Below, piece by piece: positions 56,749-64,000 of a DNA stretch of 64,000 nucleotides; position 1 is the first letter of the stretch, and every line of letters begins with the position of its first letter. This DNA comes from Timema cristinae (taxonomy: Eukaryota; Arthropoda; Insecta; Phasmatodea; Timematidae), in NCBI GenBank assembly GCA_039000515.1, contig JBCFYV010002255.1:24921963-24985962 (forward strand), in the 5' to 3' direction. Under the pieces are notes generated by a model, which ran no database searches, was not told where the DNA came from, and worked only from the letters and a program-made list of their open reading frames with translations. Both the position numbers and the translations under genes were made by a program.

Positions 56749-56986
56749 CAGTCTTACTACCCGTTCGGTTTATACGCTTTAAGTACTAACTACGCTAATG
56801 GATTAGGAGTTGGAAAGGTTGAATTAGAGGAAGTGAACCCGAATTTGCGTGGAGGGAGAGTGGAAAACCATTAAGGAAAAACCACCCCCAGTTCACCCGA
56901 ACGAGATTCGAACCTCAATCTCCCCGTCCTCGGCAGTCGAGCTCAACACGACTAGCGCGTTAGCCAACTACGCCACCGAGGCGGGT
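56749..56986 (-). mobile_element. SINE-B, best-preserved copy
   Basis: On the minus strand: CCCGCCTCGGTGGCGTAGTT, A-box TGGCGTAGTTGG, B-box GAGGTTCGAATCTC, GTTCGGGTGAACTGGGGGTG, CCTCCACGCAAATTCGGG and ACCGAACGGGTAGTAAGAC. It serves as reference for the family. No (TAA)n tail and no obvious duplication remain. Confidence 0.94.
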
Positions 56987-57763
56987 AACTATTAATTGTT
57001 TGATCATTTTCATATATGAAGCTTTAGTAAAGCTATTCTACTTCATTTAATTGATTTGAGTCTGACAACCTCAACGGCAAGAAATTAACATTAATTTTCT
57101 GTCCATGGAAATAATACCAAATGTATCCTTACACATTTTAATTTCCAAATGTAGCCTACATATTTAACACAAGAGCTATTAACTAACACATATTTTATCA
57201 AATAGTGGGATGTTCAGGATTTAAACCCATATGAACGAAGTAAGATTTCCTTCAAATACAAACTTTTAAATAACTACCTCGTTAGTGTAAATTTGTGAAT
57301 AATACAATCTGGCAGAACTACTCGCCTAGTTAGTGTAACTTTGAGAATAATACAATCTGGCAGAACTACTCAAAACACAGAAACAAACATCGCCTTACAG
57401 AAGTTGTGTTTGAAAAAATAAAAAATAGGATTTGTACATGATTTGATCTATTGTCTTAATTGTTTTGATATATTTTTTAGCCGATTTTGAAGTTGATGTT
57501 AAGTATCTGTTAAAAAGGTTTACTTTGACACTTTCTGCTGTATGAAAAGAAATTAAAAAAAAAAGCCAAAAATTCAAAACAACGTAAAATGTAAACTACA
57601 AATAAAATAAGATAAAAAATTAAAAATCATTGCTTAGATCTTCTTTGTTTTTACATTCAATTTTTTCATTATATTTTTTCCCATTTGTTCTTTTGTTGAA
57701 CGTATTTTGCGTCCATCTTTTTTCACTTTTTTATTTGGCGTGATTTATTTTAGATAACTTTAT
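56987..57763. other. No gene; short tandem duplication
   Basis: A ~53-bp segment (TAGTGTAAATTTGTGAATAA, then TACAATCTGGCAGAACTACT) is duplicated at 57275-57372. The rest is AT-rich with no recognisable exon. Confidence 0.45.
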
Positions 57764-58008
57764 CGGTGGCCACGAGGACCATTTGGTCTTGTTTGCTGGT
57801 GACAAGAATGTCGGGGTTTGAATCCAGGCCGAGTATACTGAGAGTGTGGGGAGGGGGAGGGAGAGCCTTTTCCTATATGGTTTCACAATGCCCCTACATG
57901 CATATTCGGATGCATTTCCTTTAATTTCAACCTACCTCCCCAAGTTTCCCCCCAATAGCACGATTAATATATTTATAGCACATATTAGTATTAAGACACA
58001 ATGATTAA
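57764..58008 (+). mobile_element. SINE-B, degraded
   Basis: TTTATCGGTGGCCACGAGG head, B-box GGGGTTTGAATCCAGGCCG, TGAGAGTGTGGGGAGGG body and a weak tail (AGTATTAAGACACAATG). Confidence 0.78.
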
Positions 58009-58976
58009 ATTAATTTAAATTGGTTTTATTTTATATAAAAACATATATATTTACAATTGAATTAACCGTTCTAATTACCAATTCTCTCGCAAAATGTGTG
58101 TTCAAATAAAAGTTCAAATAACTTTTAGTTGTTAATACCATTGATCACTGTTTGAGATATATGTTAACTTATAAATACAAAAATATATTTCAAAATGAAT
58201 TTATAAGCAAGTTAGAATCTAACTCCCATGTTTTGAAAAATATCGATTTTTAAATCTGTTTAAATAAATAATATTACTGATATAGATATATAGAACCATT
58301 TAAAGACTCATGTTTATGGTCCAAATAAAGGATGATATCTCATCAATAAACCACATTATAATCATAAATAATATTTCTGTTCAGTTTAACCAAACCAGAA
58401 TCTAAAAAAAAAGTATAAGAAATAAGAGACGAGACAATTTGTGATTTTATTTCCCCCTGCCCCCTCTAAAGAAATGTGCCAAGAAAGATCAATTTAAAAC
58501 ATCTTTGTGTCGGGTAAACTTATTTGCAAAAAGTGAGAGAGTCTTCAACTACGCTTTGTATAAAGAGACAGGGTTGTGATGGATGTCGGAAAGAGGAGAA
58601 CTGGATGCATCTTTAGAGAGGGGGGGGGGGGATTAGGGGAGCGGGAAATGAGAACGTGAAAAATAGAGAGAGCGAGGAAGGAAATATGTCTCTTGAATCT
58701 GGAAAGTTTTCGATACACATACACCTTTCTCTATTGGAATGTGTACTGCTCTTGTTATTCGTGATCTTTCACGAAGCAAAAAGGCGTGGAAAAGGTAATA
58801 AACTTATTCCCTCCTCCCTACCTAAATCCCATTTTGAGGGATAGAAAGAAGGGGGAATAATGAAAAGTTTACCAAGAAACTTTCTCTTACGGGGGAGAAA
58901 TTATCTGAGACCAAGGAGACGTAAGCAAGTAATCGTCAATATCTAACTTCACATTACAAATTGCATCTTTATTTTT
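58009..58976. other. No gene; poly(G) run
   Basis: A run of 12 G lies at 58620-58631 in a purine-rich patch. The short frame at 58656-58844 has no known domain. Confidence 0.4.
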
Positions 58977-59531
58977 GTTAGCACTAAGTATTACTAACCT
59001 TTCAGGCTATAAGTCATTATCATATTATTAGCACTGCGTATTACTACCCTTCGGGTTATTAAGCACTTACGCTAATGTGTAATGGTAGGGTGATTGTGAG
59101 AGAAATGAAGGACCTACAGTTTAACGTGGGATCCGAACCACGGTGGAGGCCTGGCATTCCCCACATTCATAAGTTGTGGTTAATACACGTCTTGTCAGAG
59201 GGAAGGAAGGGTTTGGTTATAAGATAAATCTGTGCCTGGGCCAAGGGTTGAACCCCGGACCCTCAGCACAGAAGTCCGACACCTTACCCCTAGATCACCA
59301 GGTCACCCAGGCTATACGCTTATGTACTAGTTACGCTAATTGATTTAGGGACTAAGAAGGTTATATTTAGTGAAAGTGTACCACATTTCCGTTTAGGAAG
59401 AGGGGTAACCCATTGTGTAAAAACCACTCTCAGTACACCCAACCGAGATTTGAACCTCTATCTCCCCGTCACAGGCAATCTTTGTCTACTGGGAAAGTTG
59501 TACGTTAGACCATACGGCCACCGAAGTAGGT
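58977..59531 (-). mobile_element. SINE-B interrupted by SINE-A
   Basis: Tail piece at 58977-59011 (TTAGCACTAAGTATTACTAA). Body and head are at 59308-59531 (TTGATTTAGGGACTAAGAAG, CACCCAACCGAGATTTGAAC, CCATACGGCCACCGAAGTAG). The interruption is a SINE-A at 59012-59307. Confidence 0.88.
59012..59307 (-). mobile_element. SINE-A inserted into SINE-B
   Basis: Complete head (GGTGACCTGGTGATCTAGGG), B-box GGTTCAACCC, body and AACCCGAAGGGTAGTAATACG tail. CAGGCTATA is present on both sides (59003-59011 and 59308-59316). Confidence 0.92.
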
Positions 59532-60836
59532 AGCTACAACGTGGATGTGTTTCATTTTAAATAATGTGTCTACGTTAATTGTTTAATATCATTACGTATT
59601 CATATTTATCATGGGAATAAATATAAAAGATATTGATTTAATTTTCAAATTATTAATATATTACATTTCTCAAAATCGGGAGGGATTATCTTGATACCAA
59701 TCTACATATTTTTCTACAAAACTTGTTTAAATACGATTACATATAGATTTCTTGAGAGATGGATATAATATATATTAAATGTTGAATTATTTTATAAACT
59801 ATTGATTGAGTTTATTTCTTGGAAACTGTTAGTCCTGAGTATGTTGCCAAATTACAATAATAAACTCTATATCTTAAAAATGGTTTTGTTCATTATTTAT
59901 TCTATAGAGTGCTGAGGATGGGATTTAAATTCCCATCCCCTTAGCCTGTTTGGCTTAAGGGTCTGTTGTAATTATATGGAATTATACATCTCAATAATTT
60001 TATTCATATCTTTATTCAAAATTACGATATTTTAAATGAGAATGGGTAGTAAGATTTATTTGAGTTAAGTTCATTAAGTTGCAAGGTATGGTGACATCCT
60101 TCTACGTCTCTGTTTAAAAAGACAACGCAGTTTTGTGGACAGAAACGCACCTGGATGACCACATCTTTTTTTCTTTTAGGAAGCTTCGAGAAGGAAATGG
60201 CGCTTGATATACCCCTTCAGGGTAAGCATCTCTTCACTTTCCTACCTGACAAGGAGCCATGTAGGTAGAGTCTATGACATCTTAATCTCTGTTCTAAATT
60301 TCACGTGTCAGGAATTATCATGCATATAACTTAATAGTTGGGCTTTTACTCGTATTAAAATCCACAAAGTGTGAAATATCTAGCGAAAAACTGTTTATCT
60401 ACTTAAAATAAAAATAACTATAAAACAGCAAAACTTTTAATATATAAAATAAGACATAATCCCTTTTTAATTATTATAATACAGAACAGCAAACTTGGAC
60501 CCAATACAATCGTTATATCAAATGTCACCCTAATGGTGGCGTACAAATATTAATATATCAGGCTAACGTGGACCGATAGTGTGCTATGGACCACATTAAG
60601 CATTAACTAACGTTCTTACATATTGCACCAAGTGTTTTCTATTAAATAGTGAGCTCATAACGTACAAATAACTATGCATAGGAATATAACTTAAACTAGG
60701 ATTGTAGCATTGTGCACCGAGTTAAAAAAAACATGACAAATCTTAAAGCATTAAAGTTGTATCCATTGGAATAATTATGTTTACTTAGCTTCAGTATGAC
60801 ATATAGAGTTATATTAATATTTAAAAAAATACCTTT
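59532..60836. other. No gene except a possible microexon
   Basis: AT-rich sequence. The candidate microexon at 60180-60221 is listed separately. Confidence 0.4.
60180..60221 (+). other. Candidate 42-nt microexon
   Basis: A pyrimidine tract TCTTTTTTTCTTTTAG ends at 60179 and the donor GTAAGCAT starts at 60222. The 42 nt between are less AT-rich than their surroundings and divisible by three. They are open in two of three frames (EASRRKWRLIYPFR, or SFEKEMALDIPLQG in the shifted phase). Both splice signals are strong. The peptide is too short for family assignment, and chance cannot be excluded. It is on the strand opposite the CUB exon. Confidence 0.3.
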
Positions 60837-61060
60837 AGCGGTGACCCACTAGTCTCAGGTGTTAAATTAGTATTGTAATTGTTCGCCATTGATAGTAAGG
60901 TCAGAAGTTCCAATTAGGACTGAATAATTTTTATGGTTTGTTTTTCTTATTGTCATTTTCAATGTAGTTTGTCCATCCCTTTTTCCAAAATAGTGTGGAT
61001 ACATTTACTCGTAGCATACATCTCATCCCCACCACTTAGATTAAGTAATTAATAGCTCAA
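60837..61060 (+). mobile_element. SINE-B, very degraded
   Basis: GCGGTGACCCACTAGTCTCA head-like start, AGAAGTTCCAATTAGGACTG in the B-box position, and a body with TTTTCCAAAATAGTGTGGAT. The tail is lost. Confidence 0.45.
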
Positions 61061-61171
61061 TTTTTTAACGTGTACATACATAAATAAAATAGACACAAAT
61101 ATAAAATATTTTTAAGACTAAGAGTAAATTGAAGAAGAAATCATATCTTAGCACTACTTTGATTCACTGCA

Positions 61172-61298
61172 CACCGTGGTTCGAATTCCACGTTAAACTG
61201 TAGGTCCTTCATTTCTTCATCACAATCACCCTACCATTACACATTAGCGTAAGTGCGTATAACCCGAACGGGTAGTAAGACGCGGTGCTAATAATAAT

Positions 61299-61337
<39 letters not shown>
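61172..61337 (+). mobile_element. SINE-A, 5'-truncated
   Basis: It starts within the body (CACACCGTGGTTCGAATTCC) and continues through ACGTTAAACTGTAGGTCC to CCCGAACGGGTAGTAAGACG and a long (AAT)n run. The tRNA-like head is absent. Confidence 0.9.
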
Positions 61338-61338
<1 letters not shown>

Positions 61339-63794
61339 TATTTGCTTATTAATGAAGTCAATTATCTTAAGTTTTACGTTTTGTAAAAAAAAATTAGATG
61401 AACGTAAGCATGTAAGTACAGCAGACTCTCAATTTTCCGGAGCGATAGAGGGGAGGTGAAGCACGGATAATAGAAATCACGGATATTACAAATAATCCCC
61501 ATCTGTTTACCATCACCATTCAAAATGTGCTGAACTTTGTTTCTAATTATTTATGTGAAAAAGGATTTTACACAACGGTAAAGATTAAAAAGAAGCAGCG
61601 AAATCGACTCCTGTTTGCGATTAGCATTTAGTAATACAAATTAAACAAGATCATACAAATTGGTGGAAAGTATTCACAAGCAGAGGTCCCATTAAAATAT
61701 TTATGTTTTTTATTTGTTTTTTATTATAGTCAATAAATAAAGCCACTATATTAAAATAAATCTTAATGATTAATATGTTAGTAAAAACTAGGGGAGCGTG
61801 AGTAATAAAAGGTTAAGAGCCATTGATTTTAGATCATACTGATACATTAAAAGAGCCTTGTACCAGAATAATTTTGAAAATTGTTGCGATACACATTTTT
61901 TAACGTAATTGAATTTTTGCACATGCGCATAATCATGACTCAGCTTTGACTAAAGACGTGCGATTAAGGGGTGGAAAGACTACACGAACCTTATATGTTG
62001 ACCTTGAGAATTAAGATTAGTATACTCAACGGAAACAACTGTGCTAAAAATATTAAGTTATAGTTTAACTTTGGTAAATGAAAGATGTGTATTCTTTTAG
62101 TGAATATGCGAAAATTTCAGAAATTTGATCAAGTTCCCTTCTTTTCTATGATTTTTTCTACTGCAAAGCGAATTCCCTGACTTTTACCTGTTTTATAGGT
62201 CACTGTGTACGCGGTTACATAACTTGTACTAGTTAGTTCGTTTTCAATAAAAAAATGTTTGTACTAATGGACATGCGGGCTTATGTTCTTCATTTCATGG
62301 TTTGGAAACATTGCCTTGGCCACCACACTCAAAAATTTTACAGTTCTCGGCTTTTTGTTATTGTGGGGCATGTTGAAAAAAAAGTAATGTTCACGCGATA
62401 CACTCAAAAACAATTAAGGAACTTAAAAAAATAATTATAATGGGAGTTCAAGCAATTCAACCAGACACATTGCGCAAATTCGTTTAAAGTTTTTAGGAAT
62501 GCGTTTTGCATACTATCACGATGGCTATCTTAATTATATTTTTTTAAATGAGTAATTCATGGTTATGTAGAAAATTTTCAATCTATTGTTGCTATTTTAA
62601 GTTTAATTTAGTTAAAATAATAAAGATACAATGCTATTTAATGTGTCAACGCATTCTTTCCCATCCTGTACCTATTAAAAAACTTTATTAGCTGGAAATG
62701 GCTGGAATGATGAAATAAAAAATAGGGGTTTAATAATTTCATCAATGACGAATCGAAGAAAAAATTGTTTTAAGATTAAAGTTGGATATTCCAGTTACTA
62801 CAGAAAAATCCTTATCTGACAGAGCTAATTTCATGTATTCATATGTCAATCAATTCTATATTTTACAATTGCTACTTTTGATATAAATAAATTCCTATGA
62901 AATATTACCATTAAGGAATGTAAAATGCTATACAGTTTGGCTTAAAGGAAACTCTGTATTTTCAAAAGGCCCTTCCCATTATATTGGACTTTATCATGTT
63001 TTATCAGTATATCCAAATAAAACAAATTTACAGCGTGTCAGAAATCTCAAGGGTTGACACAGAAATCTCCATAAGTCAACCTCTTCTGCGTCACCAACAC
63101 ACCCACTAAGGAGGTTTTTAAGCTGTGTAAAAGGCTCGGGGACTTGGAAAAGCTTGTAAAACACCCTCTTAATCTTGAAACAAGGGTGGAAGGTTCAGTA
63201 CCCTCCTCCCCTCACCCTATTTTTGGTGACCTGTCACTGACACTAAGGTAAAGGGTTAGTTCAAGGAGGTGGTCTGGTCGATTTGATGGTGTGTTGGGTG
63301 GAAGAGGATGTTGGAGGAAGAACGGAAGGGAAAGTGAGGACAGCCTTTAGGAAGACGTCTTCTGTAGACGACGTCCTGTGCATTTCTAATCGCGAACTCT
63401 CCCGTCTCCTGCTCCCCCCCCCTTTCCACTCCTCTTCCCTCTCCCTGCCATCACTTTGAATAATGGCGGCACGTCCTTTGTGAGAACGTGTCCAAGACAC
63501 CAACCAAGAGGGATCGTCTGCTCCTGGGTAGATATCACACGACCGATGAAACTGAGACATTTAACGAGATCTTGTTCACAGAAAGCCGACTTCCATTTTA
63601 GGAAGGGGCGGCTTTACCTAACGCGTTTCCGAGTTCGTTTAGAGAATGGGATTGTGCCCGTTTGTCTATTCAGAAGATACTTTACTTAATTTAGATTCAA
63701 AACTGTAAAATAACACTTAACTTATCTTAAAATATTATATCCAAAAGGTTAATAAAATATTGTATTTGATTTAATAATATAGAATTAGTTAATA
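61338..63794. other. No confirmed gene
   Basis: AT-rich to about 63000. The patch at 63260-63620 is GC-richer with open frames on both strands (99 codons minus, 77 codons plus), but there is no recognisable domain or convincing splice context. It could be an unidentified exon or promoter region. Confidence 0.3.
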
Positions 63795-63992
63795 ATGGGC
63801 CGGTTTCATAGTCAGGCCAGACCCAACACGCATCAAGTACGGCGCTAATCTAATGGCTTTAGAAGGATATGGGCTGTTATATTTATTGGAAGGGAGTAGA
63901 AGGAGAGTTCGAACCTAAATCTCCCCGCTATCAGCAGTCAAATCTTCTGCGAGTGTGTCGCGTTAGACCACGTGGTCACCGAAGTGGGTATA
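63795..63992 (-). mobile_element. SINE-B, degraded
   Basis: On the minus strand: CACTTCGGTGACCACGTGG head, CGCGACACACTCGCAGAAGA, B-box region AGGTTCGAACTC and GCCATTAGATTAGCGCCG body; the tail is decayed. Confidence 0.78.
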
Positions 63993-64000
63993 CTAAACTC

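Noticed and set aside
63261..63689. Overlapping 99-codon minus and 77-codon plus ORFs as genes
   Set aside because: Both lack recognisable domains and neither has clear splice signals; reported only as an unexplained GC-richer patch.
1959..63992. tRNA genes at the A/B-box sequences
   Set aside because: All are heads of SINEs with family bodies, tails and often target duplications; none folds as an isolated mature tRNA with its own terminator.
1..64000. Prokaryotic features (operons, ribosome binding sites, phage, insertion sequences)
   Set aside because: The spliced exon, SINEs, LINEs and hAT/piggyBac elements identify a eukaryotic nuclear sequence.

Overview
This is a gene-poor, AT-rich stretch (about two thirds A+T by eye) of a large metazoan nuclear genome, most likely an arthropod. 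The reasons are spliced exon structure, tRNA-derived SINEs with target-site duplications, decayed non-LTR retrotransposons, hAT, piggyBac and Helitron-type DNA elements, long microsatellites, and one exon whose closest remembered resemblance is to arthropod SOL-1-type CUB proteins. Nothing looks prokaryotic. No open reading frame is a complete gene; most open frames are antisense shadows, low-complexity repeats or pieces of transposons.

The only confident piece of host coding sequence is one internal exon on the minus strand, 52471-52651. It encodes most of an N-terminal CUB domain and has good splice sites on both sides, so much of the window around it is probably intron. A 42-nt block at 60180-60221 (+) has strong splice signals and could be a microexon of another or the opposite-strand gene. 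GC-richer patches near 19.05-19.27, 30.44-30.75 and 63.3-63.6 kb are unexplained.

Most of what can be recognised is mobile DNA. SINE-A (tRNA-like head with TGGTCTAGGGG, about 280-300 bp) and SINE-B (unrelated tRNA-like head with TGGCGTAGTTGGC, about 250 bp) share a 3' domain ending in the CCCGAACGGGTAGTAAGACG motif and a (TAA)n tail. SINE-C is a third family with a different tail. SINE-A is inserted inside SINE-B in two places, and the reverse is not seen. LINE pseudogene fragments lie at 4.4, 7.3-8.1, 22.2/24.3, 33.8, 34.6, 38.2-39.5 and 45.7 kb. At 22.2-24.5 kb there is a three-level nest: a LINE tail split by a 1.9-kb hAT element, which is itself split by an 825-bp hAT element carrying the last exon of a transposase. 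At 7.3-8.1 kb a Helitron-like element splits another LINE tail.

Structural DNA features include a HindIII-type 76-bp satellite (43.1-45.7 kb) organised into three copies of a 761-bp ten-monomer higher-order unit. Two 362-364-bp foldback elements flanked by TTAA-like sites lie at 9.98 and 35.46 kb, with half of a third at 52.8 kb. There is a 283-bp near-perfect palindrome at 17.0 kb with a second palindrome 0.3 kb away, and degenerate 31-bp and 52-bp tandem arrays flank the CUB exon. I found no evidence for an undescribed multi-gene system; the notable material is repeat architecture.
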